The notes beneath the pieces were generated by a model. It saw only the letters and a program-made list of their open reading frames with translations. It had not been told where the DNA came from and did not search any database. Shown here piece after piece: positions 17,994 to 26,667 of a stretch of DNA of 59,242 nucleotides; the stretch's first letter is position 1, and the number at the start of each line of letters is the position of its first letter. This DNA comes from Bryobacterales bacterium (GTDB lineage Bacteria > Acidobacteriota > Terriglobia > Bryobacterales > Bryobacteraceae), in the NCBI GenBank assembly GCA_020846745.1, contig JADLDI010000155.1:1-59242 (forward strand). The letters are read 5' to 3'. A program made the translations under genes and the position numbers.

Positions 17994-18484
17994 TGTGTTC
18001 CTCCGCTAAGTCGCCTTAACTCTTGAGTAAGGCGAGTAATCTGATCCTGTTCGGTTTTCAGACGTTGCTGCAGGCCGGCTTGACGCGCCCGCAGTGCGTC
18101 CAATTGCTGATCGATTTCTCTTGCCCGTGCCACCCCCAGTTCAGCGCGCGTCGCTTCCACCTCAAGCCGTTGCGCGTCGGTTAGATCGGGAGCAACGAGC
18201 ATCTGTTCGATGTCGTGAAGATCGTGCCGGCGGGCCTGGTCGGCCTCGTTCAGCCATAACTCATCGACGCGGACCTGTTCCAGGTCACCGCTTAACGCTA
18301 AAGCCGCCGACCGACGTAATTCGAGCTTCAGTCGGATTACTTCAACGTTGAGTGTAAGTACTTGCGATTCGAGCGATTTCAGGGTGTCGCGCAAGCGAAC
18401 CAGTTCGTCGGTGCGACCCTGCTGGAGGGCCGCACCGACGAAGAGGGGGGCTGTCGCGACGGCAACAGTGAGAAGCCATCGCAT
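17990..18484 (-). CDS. Secreted coiled-coil protein of unknown function
   Basis: A 164-residue protein with a signal peptide (MRWLLTVAVATAPLFVGAA). Two long heptad-rich helices follow: one about 25-60 (LVRLRDTLKSLESQVLTLNV) and one about 115-160 (ARAREIDQQLDALRARQAGL). The build resembles periplasmic coiled-coil spacers or chaperone-like proteins, but no family is recognised. It is the first gene of a two-gene operon with the secreted Cys protein. Its ribosome-binding site (GGAGGA, 9 bases before ATG) is partly inside a stable hairpin, which suggests translational control. Confidence 0.65.
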   Translation of the reverse strand: MRWLLTVAVATAPLFVGAALQQGRTDELVRLRDTLKSLESQVLTLNVEVIRLKLELRRSAALALSGDLEQVRVDELWLNEADQARRHDLHDIEQMLVAPDLTDAQRLEVEATRAELGVARAREIDQQLDALRARQAGLQQRLKTEQDQITRLTQELRRLSGGTQ

Positions 18485-18495
18485 CTGAACATTTC

Positions 18496-18520
18496 CTCCG
18501 CAATAACTAGTGTTGCGGAG
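18496..18520 (-). promoter_or_regulatory. Hairpin covering the Shine-Dalgarno of the coiled-coil gene
   Basis: On the minus strand CTCCGCAA (18520-18513) pairs perfectly with TTGCGGAG (18503-18496) across a 9-base loop. The last four bases of the second arm are the first part of GGAGGA, the ribosome-binding site of the gene starting at 18484. The structure would hide the site when formed. It could also be a protein operator; the 8-bp match is exact. Confidence 0.5.
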
Positions 18521-18571
18521 AGATGGGGCGTTTCAAGATGTCAGATCACGCGGTTTGTGTCTCGATCGCAC

Positions 18572-20515
18572 CTAGCGGACCGGCTCGAACAAAGCGAAGA
18601 CGAACAGTGTTCCACCGCTCCGGTAGTCGCGCATCCATGGGGCGCCGGCACCGGTGAAGCCACGCACCGCGCCAGACATTCCCGAGGCGATCGCGATGTA
18701 TTGGCGCCCGTTGATGCGGAACGAGACCGGGGCGGCGCGGATGCCGGAGCCGGTCTGGTATGACCATAACTTAGTGCCGTTTTCCGCGTCGTGGGCGATG
18801 AAGTTACCTTCCGCGTCGCCGGTGAAGACGAGCTTGCCGGCGGTGGTTAGCATGCCGCTGCCCATGGGTGTTCTGGTTCGCTGTTCCCAGGCTGGTTCGC
18901 CGGTATCGACACGGATGGCCATCACTTTGCCATACGCCTGACCGGGCAGGTAACGGAAACCGCTCGGGCCAGGCTTGAGGCCTTTAGCTTTGGCTTCGAC
19001 ACCATAGTTTGAGAACACGGCGCAGTTTTCGATGACGGGGACATACATCAGTCGGGTTTGCGGGTTGTACGCCATCGCATTCCATTCTTTGCCACCCGCA
19101 GCGCCTGGACATACTTCGACGCCTTCGTAGTTCGGAATCTTCGTTTCATCGACGATCGGATGGCCGTCTTTGTCAAAGCCTTTGGCCCAGGTAACTCGAA
19201 CAAAGGGCTTGGCGTAAAGAAACTTACCGGATTTGCGCTCAAAGGCGTAGAAGTGTCCGTTGCGATCAGCGTGGAGGAGGGCTTTGTGGCGGCGACCGTC
19301 GTGCAGGAGGTCGTCGACGAATACCATTTCATTGACGCCGTCGTAATCCCAGACGTCGCCGGGAGTGAACTGGTAGTGCCAGGCTAACTTGCCGGCATCT
19401 ACGTTGAGCGCGATCACGGAGTCGGTGTATAAGTTGGCGCCTTTGCGGGCGCCACCGTCGAAGTCGGGGAAGGGATTGCCGGTGCCCCAGTAGACGAGCT
19501 TGAGGTCGGGGTCGTAGGAGCCGTTCATCCAGGTGGCGCCGCCCCCGATTTTCCAGGAATCGTCGCTCCAGGTGTTGCGATTGGGGTCTTCGGGGCCTGC
19601 GGTGGTGTAGAAGCGCCAGAGCCGGTTGCCGTTGGCCGCGTCATAGGCATCGATGAAGCCACGAGCCGGATAGTCGCCGCCGGCAATGCCGACGATTACC
19701 TTGCCGTCCACGGGAAGCGGGGGAGCGGTAGCGCTTAGGTTATCGTCCACCTTACCCATCTCAATATCCCAGCGGACGCGTCCGTCCCGCGCGTTCAGTG
19801 CCACCAGGTGCGCATCGAGCGTGGCGAGATAGACGGTATCGTTCAGGATGGAAACACCGCGGTTTACGGGTCCGCAGCAGTATTTGAGCTTCTCAGGGAG
19901 GCGGCGGCGATAGTGCCAGATCTCGGTTCCGGTTTTGGCGTCTATCGCGAAGACGTGGTTCCAGGAAGTGGTGAGATAGATAACTCCGTCTACGACGAGC
20001 GGCGTGGCCTGAAGCCCGTCGGGCACACCGGTTTGGAAGCTCCAGACGGGTATAAGATTTTTGACGTTCGAACGATCGATGGCGTCGTGTGGGCTGAAGC
20101 GCTGATTGCCGAAGTCGCGGCCGTACTGGAGCCAGTTGTCGGCATCGCGATCAGGCGCGGTGAGTCGGGCAAAGGGGACGCGGATCTCCGGCGCCTGAGC
20201 TTCCGTGCTCGGGATGATGGCGGTGGACGAGAGGGTGCGAAGGTGAGCGACCAGGGCTTGCCGTTCCGGAGCGGTTAAGCGATCGGAAAAACCGGGCATA
20301 GCGGTGCCGCGAACGCCTCGCGCGATCACCGTGTCGAGTTGCGCGTCGGATACGCTGCGCTGCCACGTAACACTGGTGAGACCGGGTCCGGAGCCACCTT
20401 CACCAGTGGACCCGTGGCACGCAGCGCAGTGCGTGGTGAACAGGACTTGTCCGCTGGGCGGCTGGGCGGCGAGAGGAGCGAGGATGAGGGCGGGGAGTAG
20501 GTGCACAACCTTCAT
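18572..20515 (-). CDS. PQQ-dependent alcohol dehydrogenase with N-terminal cytochrome c domain
   Basis: A 647-residue periplasmic quinohaemoprotein. A signal peptide (about 1-17) is followed by a cytochrome c domain with CAACH at residues 30-34 and an axial Met in GTAMPGF near 75. An eight-bladed PQQ propeller comes next (WLQYGRDFGNQRFSP onward). Key sites are the vicinal disulfide CCGPVNRG near 215, WGTGNPFPDFDG near 345, and the catalytic Asp in WDYDGVNE. It would oxidise an alcohol and pass electrons through the built-in haem. In well-studied type II enzymes the haem domain is C-terminal; here it is N-terminal. Substrate unknown. It is divergent from the aldolase gene with only 33 bases between starts. 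Confidence 0.88.
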   Translation of the reverse strand: MKVVHLLPALILAPLAAQPPSGQVLFTTHCAACHGSTGEGGSGPGLTSVTWQRSVSDAQLDTVIARGVRGTAMPGFSDRLTAPERQALVAHLRTLSSTAIIPSTEAQAPEIRVPFARLTAPDRDADNWLQYGRDFGNQRFSPHDAIDRSNVKNLIPVWSFQTGVPDGLQATPLVVDGVIYLTTSWNHVFAIDAKTGTEIWHYRRRLPEKLKYCCGPVNRGVSILNDTVYLATLDAHLVALNARDGRVRWDIEMGKVDDNLSATAPPLPVDGKVIVGIAGGDYPARGFIDAYDAANGNRLWRFYTTAGPEDPNRNTWSDDSWKIGGGATWMNGSYDPDLKLVYWGTGNPFPDFDGGARKGANLYTDSVIALNVDAGKLAWHYQFTPGDVWDYDGVNEMVFVDDLLHDGRRHKALLHADRNGHFYAFERKSGKFLYAKPFVRVTWAKGFDKDGHPIVDETKIPNYEGVEVCPGAAGGKEWNAMAYNPQTRLMYVPVIENCAVFSNYGVEAKAKGLKPGPSGFRYLPGQAYGKVMAIRVDTGEPAWEQRTRTPMGSGMLTTAGKLVFTGDAEGNFIAHDAENGTKLWSYQTGSGIRAAPVSFRINGRQYIAIASGMSGAVRGFTGAGAPWMRDYRSGGTLFVFALFEPVR

Positions 20516-20548
20516 GGCGACATTTCATCATAATGAAGAGTTCCTGTT

Positions 20549-21463
20549 ATGTCGCGCTTTCTGTTTGTTCTCTTCTTAGGATGCTCGTTTGCCGCTGCCC
20601 AATCGGCCATACCCGAGCGGTTGAATCGAGTGATATCTCTACATGAGGCAAAGACCCCGGCCTTTGGGGTGTTTGCCGCGAACATCTCGACGCGCGCCGG
20701 CGCGGCGATGTCGAGCGCACCTCTGGATTTCGTGATTATCGACCTGGAGCATTCGCCGTACGATCCGACGCGGTTGGAGTCGTATCTGCTGGCGATGGTG
20801 GACAAACGGCGGATTTTCGAGAAGCGAACGCTGCAGCCCGCCGTAGTACCGATCGTGCGCCTGCCTGCGAACGGCCGCGAGCATGTGGAGTACATGATTA
20901 AACAGGTGCTGGATTTGGGTGCATATGGTGTGGTGGTGCCGCATGTCAATAATCGCGACGATGCGCTGGCCGCGGTACGGGCCATGCGATACGCGCATCC
21001 GGACGGGCTGCCGGATTCGCGGCCGGCGGGCCGGCGGGGCGTGGGTTATGGATGGGCGGTGAGATATTGGGGCCTGGCCGCGCCCGAATATGTGAAGCGT
21101 GCGGATCTTTGGCCGCTCGATCCGCAAGGGGAATTACTGCTGTGGTGCATGATCGAGTCCGCCGAGGGGATTGAGAATGTACGAGATATCGCTAAGACAC
21201 CGGGGGTTAGCGGACTGTTTCTTGGGCCTTCTGACTTATCGGTTTCTCTCGGGGTAGCGGAAAGCGATTCGAAAGTGGAGCAGGCGATCGAGAAGGTGGC
21301 TGCCGTGTGCCGCGAAACAGGCGTACCGTGCGGGACACTGACTGGCGGCGACGGCGTGACGAAACGACTGCGCCAGGGGTTCCGGTTTCTAGCGGTCGGA
21401 GGAGATTCGGGTATCTCCTCTTCGGTGGACCGGTCGTTGCGGCTAGGCCGCGAGTTTAAGTAG
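20549..21463 (+). CDS. Exported HpcH/HpaI-family aldolase
   Basis: A 304-residue class II (metal) aldolase of the HpaI / citrate lyase beta type. Visible active-site residues are the Arg in VPIVRLPAN, the His in IIDLEHSPYD, and the metal ligands Glu and Asp in MIESAEGIENV and FLGPSDLSVSLG. The usual role is reversible cleavage of 2-keto-3-deoxy or 4-hydroxy-2-oxo acids to pyruvate plus an aldehyde. Unusually, the protein begins with a secretory signal (MSRFLFVLFLGCSFAAAQS), so it probably works in the periplasm. Its last 21 bases overlap the convergent E2 gene. No clear ribosome site precedes ATG 20549; TAATGA at 20531 could be the -10 element. Confidence 0.82.
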   Translation: MSRFLFVLFLGCSFAAAQSAIPERLNRVISLHEAKTPAFGVFAANISTRAGAAMSSAPLDFVIIDLEHSPYDPTRLESYLLAMVDKRRIFEKRTLQPAVVPIVRLPANGREHVEYMIKQVLDLGAYGVVVPHVNNRDDALAAVRAMRYAHPDGLPDSRPAGRRGVGYGWAVRYWGLAAPEYVKRADLWPLDPQGELLLWCMIESAEGIENVRDIAKTPGVSGLFLGPSDLSVSLGVAESDSKVEQAIEKVAAVCRETGVPCGTLTGGDGVTKRLRQGFRFLAVGGDSGISSSVDRSLRLGREFK

Positions 21464-22576
21464 ATCGGCGGACTCGAGCGCTTGCTTGACCGATTGAAGG
21501 AAGCGTGCCGCTGGAGCGCCGTCAGTTACTCGATGGTCGAAGGTGAGACTGAGCGTTAGCTGATGCCGTGCTGCGATTTGCCCATCGGCTAGCACTACAG
21601 GCTGCAGGGCGATCGCCCCAACGCCCAACACCGCGGTTTCCGGGTAGTTGATCACAGGCGTGAACGCCTCAATGTCATAAGCGCCGAGATTGCTTACGGT
21701 AAAGCAACTGCCTTGGAGATCTTCGGGCTTCGCCGTGCCGTTGCGGGCAGCGTCGATTAAGGACTTTGATCGAACGGTGAGTTGGCGGAGCGTTAAGTTT
21801 GCCGCATCCGGAATTACCGGGACGAGAAGGCCGCGCGGTGTGTCTACGGCAACGCCAATGTCGAAGGTGTTGGGGATTGTAATCCGGTCGAAGGCCCAGC
21901 GGCCGGCCAGGACGGGATGGTCTTTCAACGCTCGCGCGGCGACGAACACGATCGCGTCTGTGTAATTGCAGACTAATTGCTTGCGGAGTTGGACAAGATT
22001 TGTCGCGTCGACGCGGCAGGTGAGGGTGACGGGAACCGTGTTGTTGCGTGCCTCCATCATGCGCATGGCGACGGCACGGCGCAGGGGAGTGAGGGGAATG
22101 TCGTGCTTCAAGATCGGCGTGGCGGGTGCCGCCGGACTTACGCGCAGGGCAACAGGTTCGGTGGCGGCAGCGCGAACGTCCCGCTCGCGGACGCGTCCGC
22201 CTTTGCCGGTTCCCACAACGGACTTAGTATCGACTCCTAACTCGGCGGCAACCCGGCAGGCTCGCGGAGTAGCCGCAGGTTCAGACGGCCCGGTTGGCGC
22301 AGGCTTCGGAACAGTCCCGGAGGGCACCTCACCCGGCTGTAGCAGATAGCCGATTAACTGGCCGACAATGACGGTTGCACCCTCTTGCGGAGCGTCGGGC
22401 GGCAGATCAAGAATTCCGCTATCGAGGGACTCGACGTCCATGGTGACCTTGTCACTTTCGAGAGCAAACAGAGGTTCGCCGGCTTGGACTGTATCGCCGG
22501 GCTTCTTCAGCCATGACGAGAACGTGCCTTCATCCATCGACCAACCAAGGCGCGGGACGGTAATTTCAATGGGCAT
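21443..22576 (-). CDS. 2-oxo acid dehydrogenase E2 (lipoyl acyltransferase)
   Basis: A 377-residue E2 with the full domain order. An N-terminal lipoyl domain has the modified lysine in ESDKVTMD (Lys43). A short E3/E1-binding domain follows (about 108-145, RVAAELGVDTKSVVGTGKGG). The C-terminal catalytic acyltransferase domain ends in the active-site motif FDHRVTDG. It transfers the acyl group from E1 to CoA. It starts 12 bases after the fused E1 gene. No lipoamide dehydrogenase (E3) is in the window, so a shared E3 must come from elsewhere. The acyl specificity (pyruvate, acetoin, branched-chain) cannot be fixed from sequence alone. Confidence 0.9.
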   Translation of the reverse strand: MPIEITVPRLGWSMDEGTFSSWLKKPGDTVQAGEPLFALESDKVTMDVESLDSGILDLPPDAPQEGATVIVGQLIGYLLQPGEVPSGTVPKPAPTGPSEPAATPRACRVAAELGVDTKSVVGTGKGGRVRERDVRAAATEPVALRVSPAAPATPILKHDIPLTPLRRAVAMRMMEARNNTVPVTLTCRVDATNLVQLRKQLVCNYTDAIVFVAARALKDHPVLAGRWAFDRITIPNTFDIGVAVDTPRGLLVPVIPDAANLTLRQLTVRSKSLIDAARNGTAKPEDLQGSCFTVSNLGAYDIEAFTPVINYPETAVLGVGAIALQPVVLADGQIAARHQLTLSLTFDHRVTDGAPAARFLQSVKQALESADLLKLAA

Positions 22577-22588
22577 GGTTGTTCGTTG

Positions 22589-24556
22589 TTACTCGTCGAT
22601 GAGGTCACGAATCGCCTGTGTGATCGATTCGACGTTCGGAATGACCGACGCTTCAAGTGTGGGGCTATAGGGGGTGGGGGCGAAGGCGCCATTCAAGCGC
22701 CGGATGGGAGCGTCCAAGTCGTCGAATCCGGTATCGGCGGCGCATGCCGCGATTTCAGAAGCGAGGCTGCACGGCGCGAACTCCTCGTCGACGATCAACA
22801 CTCGGCCGGTTTTGTGGAGGGAGTTAAGGATGGTGGTGGTGTCAAGCGGAGAGATAGTGCGCGGATCGATAACTTCCACGGAGATACCGGACTCCGCTAA
22901 CTTATCGGCGGCAGCCAGTGTGCGAGGCACCATGGCTCCAATGGCAACAACCGTGGCATCGCGCCCCTCGCGTATAATTCGAGCTTTGCCGAATTCTATC
23001 TCGTACGACTCTGTGGGGACCGCGGCCTTGCTTGCTAACAGATCGCGCGGCTCCAGGAAAAGCACCGGATCGTCACAGCGGAGCGCGCGAATGAAGAGAC
23101 CCTTGGCGTCATATGGCGTGGACGGCACCACAACACGCAATCCGGGTATGTGGCTATAGATGGAGTAATAGTTGCCGGAATGATGAGTGGCCGCAGACCG
23201 GCCGATCCCGATGCAGCCCCGTAGCAACACGGGCATCTTCAGGCGGCCGCTGCTCATGTATTGCATCTTGGCGATTTGGTTGACGAGTTCACCAAACGAG
23301 TCGTTAATGAAATCGAGAAACATGAAATCGATCACCGGGCGGGTGCCGGTCATCGCGGCACCGCAGGCGAGACCGACGAATCCACGCTCGCAGATCGGGG
23401 TGTCGCACAGCCGTTCGCCACCATATTTCGCGAACAGGCCGGCCGTCGTACCAAAGTTGCCGCCGCGCACACCGATACCTTCTCCCATGACGAAGATGCC
23501 GGGGTTGGCAGCCATTTCGGAATCAAGCGCTTCGAGCGTGGCGCCGACGTAGGAAATCTGCCGCGTACCTGCAGAGGGTTCGAGTTGTGGAGCCGAATCG
23601 GCGGTGGAATAAACGTGTGTGAGCGCATCGGAAGCGGGCGGCCACGGGGCGAGTTCAGCGGCCTGACTTGCCTTGCTTATCTCCTGCTGAATGTCCGCGT
23701 CGATGTTATCGAGGTCGTCAGCGGTGGCCTGTGCGGTTTCGATCAGGTGTGTCCGGTACCGTTTGATCGGGCAGCGTTCGCGCCACGAAGTAACTTCTTC
23801 TCGGGTGCGGTAGGTGTAATCGCCCATACCTTCCGCATGTGGACGAGTGCGGTAAGTCTTACACTCAAGCAGTGTAGGACCGCCTCCACTTCGCGCGCGA
23901 GCAACAGCCTCAGCGGCGGCTTCGGTTACCGCGACCACGTCGTTGCCGTCGACCTGAAGACCGTGAATTCCATATGCGGCGGCGCGAGAAGCTACATCAG
24001 GGTTACCGGCGGAATACTGGAAGGGAACCTCAGTCGCGAACTGATTGTTTTCGCAGACAAACAGGACCGGCAGTTTCCAGATGCCCGCCATATTCAGCCC
24101 TTCGTGAAAGGCCCCATTGTTAACCGCGCCATCACCAAAGAATGCCACGGCGACCCGATCGCTCTTCAGAATCTTGAAACTGTAACCCGCCCCCGCGGCT
24201 TGTAAGATACAGGGGCCGACGATACCGCTGGTGCCCATCATGCCGACTTCCGGCGAGAAGATATGCATGGAGCCGCCGCGGCCCCGAGATACACCGGGTT
24301 CACGGCCAAATAACTCAGCCACTAACTCGAATGCGGGAACTCCCTTGGCGAGCGCGTGGCCGTGGCCGCGATGTGTGCTGAAGATCGCATCATCGTTCCG
24401 GAGATGTGCACAGACACCGGTAGCTACCGCCTCCTGACCGACATACGTGTGACAAGCACCGTGGATGAGTCCGCGGGCGTGGCAGCGCGCGAGTTGCTCT
24501 TCGCACACGCGGATCAAGCGCATGGTGCGATAGAGATATCTGGATTGCGGTGTCAT
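22589..24556 (-). CDS. Fused E1 alpha-beta subunit of a 2-oxo acid or acetoin dehydrogenase
   Basis: One 655-residue chain carries both E1 subunits. The alpha part (1 to about 310) has the thiamine diphosphate motif GDGAVNNGAFHEGLNMAGIW ending in CENN near 140-170. The beta part (about 335-655) has ISYVGATLEALDSEM, GEGIGVRGGNFG and FMFLDFINDSFGELVNQIAK. The linker (about 300-335) is acidic and Ala rich. The enzyme decarboxylates a 2-oxo acid and acylates the E2 lipoyl group. ATG 24556 overlaps the SDR stop by 4 bases (ATGA); the extra 30 codons upstream lie inside the SDR gene and are not family sequence. Fused E1 proteins are known, often in oxidative-decarboxylation operons of soil bacteria. 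Confidence 0.88.
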   Translation of the reverse strand: MTPQSRYLYRTMRLIRVCEEQLARCHARGLIHGACHTYVGQEAVATGVCAHLRNDDAIFSTHRGHGHALAKGVPAFELVAELFGREPGVSRGRGGSMHIFSPEVGMMGTSGIVGPCILQAAGAGYSFKILKSDRVAVAFFGDGAVNNGAFHEGLNMAGIWKLPVLFVCENNQFATEVPFQYSAGNPDVASRAAAYGIHGLQVDGNDVVAVTEAAAEAVARARSGGGPTLLECKTYRTRPHAEGMGDYTYRTREEVTSWRERCPIKRYRTHLIETAQATADDLDNIDADIQQEISKASQAAELAPWPPASDALTHVYSTADSAPQLEPSAGTRQISYVGATLEALDSEMAANPGIFVMGEGIGVRGGNFGTTAGLFAKYGGERLCDTPICERGFVGLACGAAMTGTRPVIDFMFLDFINDSFGELVNQIAKMQYMSSGRLKMPVLLRGCIGIGRSAATHHSGNYYSIYSHIPGLRVVVPSTPYDAKGLFIRALRCDDPVLFLEPRDLLASKAAVPTESYEIEFGKARIIREGRDATVVAIGAMVPRTLAAADKLAESGISVEVIDPRTISPLDTTTILNSLHKTGRVLIVDEEFAPCSLASEIAACAADTGFDDLDAPIRRLNGAFAPTPYSPTLEASVIPNVESITQAIRDLIDE

Positions 24557-25368
24557 GCGTGCTTCCTGGCGGCATGACGAACGGAACCGCCGGCATTCAT
24601 GGCCAGGTTGCCGCCGTCCATGGGGATAAGGGCGCCGGTGATCCACCGGGACGAGTCCGAAGCGAGGAATACGGACAGGCCCTTGATGTCATCGGGATGA
24701 CCAAGGCGCCCTGCCGGGATGCCGCTCAGAAATTGATCGCGCAACTTTGGATTTTCCATCATGCGCTGTTCGAGGCCTGGGTTAACGACTTGGGCGGGGA
24801 GAATCGCATTCACGCGAATGCCTTCACTCGACCATTCGGTGCTGAGTTCGCGCGTCATCTGTGCGACGGCGCCCATGGCCATGCTGTAAGCCGTGTGGCC
24901 GCGGCCAAGGGCCGTGATGCTGGCGAGCGAGCCGATGTTAACGATGCTGCCGCCGCGACGGGCGGCGAGCATGCGGCGGCCCGCTTCCTGGCAAGCGCAA
25001 AACCGGCCAAGCACGAGATTGCGCCAGACCTGTTCGACCTCTTCGAGTGTGATCTGCTCGGGCGGCTTGATGATGGCATCGCCGGCGACGTTACCGAGAA
25101 AATCGATGCGGCCGAATTCCGCGTCCAGCAATTGGAACACTTCGCGAACCTGTTTGGGATCGGAAGTGTCGTTAACAGCGGCGACGGCCTTTCGGCCCAT
25201 GTCTTTAATGGCGGCGGCGGTCTGAGAGACGCCGTTGCCGTTGAGATCGATGATGAGGAGATTTGCGCCGGCTTCAGCTAACGCCAGTGCCATTGCGCGG
25301 CCAAGGCCGCGAGCGGCGCCGCTGACTACGGCAACTTTGCCAGTGAGATTGAAGAGTGAAGAAGGCAT
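24553..25368 (-). CDS. Short-chain dehydrogenase/reductase missing the catalytic lysine
   Basis: A 271-residue SDR. The NAD(P) loop SGAARGLG (16-23) and the acidic IIDLNG after strand 2 suggest NAD preference. The active-site Ser147 and Tyr161 are in place, but the Lys of the YxxxK motif is Met: Tyr161-Ser-Met-Ala-Met165. The following helix (GAVAQMTREL) is otherwise normal, and RVNAILPAQVVNPG matches the family. Loss of this lysine normally cripples catalysis, so the protein may be a binding or regulatory SDR, or the position may be a recent mutation. It sits between the MFS gene (6 bases upstream) and the E1 gene (4-base overlap). Confidence 0.88.
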   Translation of the reverse strand: MPSSLFNLTGKVAVVSGAARGLGRAMALALAEAGANLLIIDLNGNGVSQTAAAIKDMGRKAVAAVNDTSDPKQVREVFQLLDAEFGRIDFLGNVAGDAIIKPPEQITLEEVEQVWRNLVLGRFCACQEAGRRMLAARRGGSIVNIGSLASITALGRGHTAYSMAMGAVAQMTRELSTEWSSEGIRVNAILPAQVVNPGLEQRMMENPKLRDQFLSGIPAGRLGHPDDIKGLSVFLASDSSRWITGALIPMDGGNLAMNAGGSVRHAARKHA

Positions 25369-25374
25369 ATGGAT

Positions 25375-26667
25375 TTAGGAAGTCGGAACAGGTTTGCGAG
25401 TAACTCTTACGAAGCTAACAATAAGTCCGCCGAGCAGATAACAACCGGCGAGGAAGAAAAGACAGGTGCTGTCGGTAGCGCCGTGGTGGCGCATCCAGCC
25501 GATGATATGGTTGCCGAGGTATCCGGCAAGATTCGCAAAGATATTGATAAAGCCGATACTCGCCGCGGCGGCCGATGCAGTGAGTGTGAGCGTAGGAAGG
25601 GCCCAGAACGGAGGCGGCCACGAATAGGAAACCAGGCCTGTGAAACAGAGCGAAGTCATGGCGAAGGCGAATGAATTACCCGAGGCAGCACTTAAAAGGA
25701 GAAAGCAGCCGGCGCCTACCTGGCCGGCAACACAGTGCCACTTACGGTCACCCGTTTTGTCGGATGAGTAACCGGAATACAAAACCCCAACCAGGCCGCA
25801 GAGATAATAGAGGCCGCTGAAGAGGAGCGAGAACTGGTCAGAACCACCGGAAAGGCTTTTGACCGTGGTTGGAAGCCAGAATCCGAGAGCGTAGCCGCCG
25901 GTGTTGGTGGCAAAGATACCGAGCGACAGTAACCAGACAGTGGGTAGGCGGAGAGCTTGACCAATGCTAACTTTCCTTACTGCCTCCTTGGCCTTGGCTT
26001 CCGCGGCCAAGGCGCCTTCGAGGTAATCGCGTTCGTCGGCAGTCAGCCACTTGGCATGGCGAGGACGGTCCGTCATATAAAGAAGTGTTGCGATGCCCAG
26101 GATCACGGCAGGCAGGCCTTCGAGGATAAACATCCACTTCCACCCAGCCAGACCAAGCCATTTGACTTCGAGCAGGAGTGCGGAAATGGGTGCGCCCAGA
26201 GCAAGGCTGAAAGGCACGGCCACGATCAGTCCCGACATGGCCCGGCCTCTCTCTTTCATCGGGAACCAGTGGGTGAAATAGACGATTATCCCGGGAAAGA
26301 AACCGGCTTCCGCCACGCCCAGTAGGAATCTTGCCGCATAGAACTCCATGGGCGTGCGGACGAACGCGGTAGCGGCAGAGATGAAGCCCCATGTAATCAG
26401 GATTCTGGCGAACCACTTGCGGGCGCTCCAGCGTTCAACAAGGATAGCGCCGGGGATTTCCAGCAGAAGATAGCCGATGAAGAAGATACCGATGCCCAGG
26501 CCGAAGACCTCTTCAGAAAACTTCAAGTCATTCGCCATGCGCAGCTTGGCGAAGCCGACGTTGGCACGGTCCAGATAGGCGGTGAGATACAGCAGGACAG
26601 AAGGCGGAAGAATGCGCCACCACACCTTGCGCCGCAGCGCTACGATCGCGTCGGCTGTAAGCTGCAT
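25375..26667 (-). CDS. MFS transporter, anion:cation symporter (ACS) type
   Basis: A 430-residue, twelve-helix carrier. The N-terminus (VALRRKVWWRILPPSVLLYLTAYLDRANVGFAKLRM) is the hallmark of the ACS family, which takes up organic anions such as galactonate, glucarate, phthalate or tartrate with protons. A conserved loop (HWFPMKERGRAMSG) lies between helices 4 and 5. Its start touches the stop of the DUF1501 gene with no gap, and it is followed after 6 bases by the SDR. In this operon it probably imports the carboxylic acid that is processed by the downstream enzymes. Confidence 0.87.
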   Translation of the reverse strand: MQLTADAIVALRRKVWWRILPPSVLLYLTAYLDRANVGFAKLRMANDLKFSEEVFGLGIGIFFIGYLLLEIPGAILVERWSARKWFARILITWGFISAATAFVRTPMEFYAARFLLGVAEAGFFPGIIVYFTHWFPMKERGRAMSGLIVAVPFSLALGAPISALLLEVKWLGLAGWKWMFILEGLPAVILGIATLLYMTDRPRHAKWLTADERDYLEGALAAEAKAKEAVRKVSIGQALRLPTVWLLSLGIFATNTGGYALGFWLPTTVKSLSGGSDQFSLLFSGLYYLCGLVGVLYSGYSSDKTGDRKWHCVAGQVGAGCFLLLSAASGNSFAFAMTSLCFTGLVSYSWPPPFWALPTLTLTASAAAASIGFINIFANLAGYLGNHIIGWMRHHGATDSTCLFFLAGCYLLGGLIVSFVRVTRKPVPTS

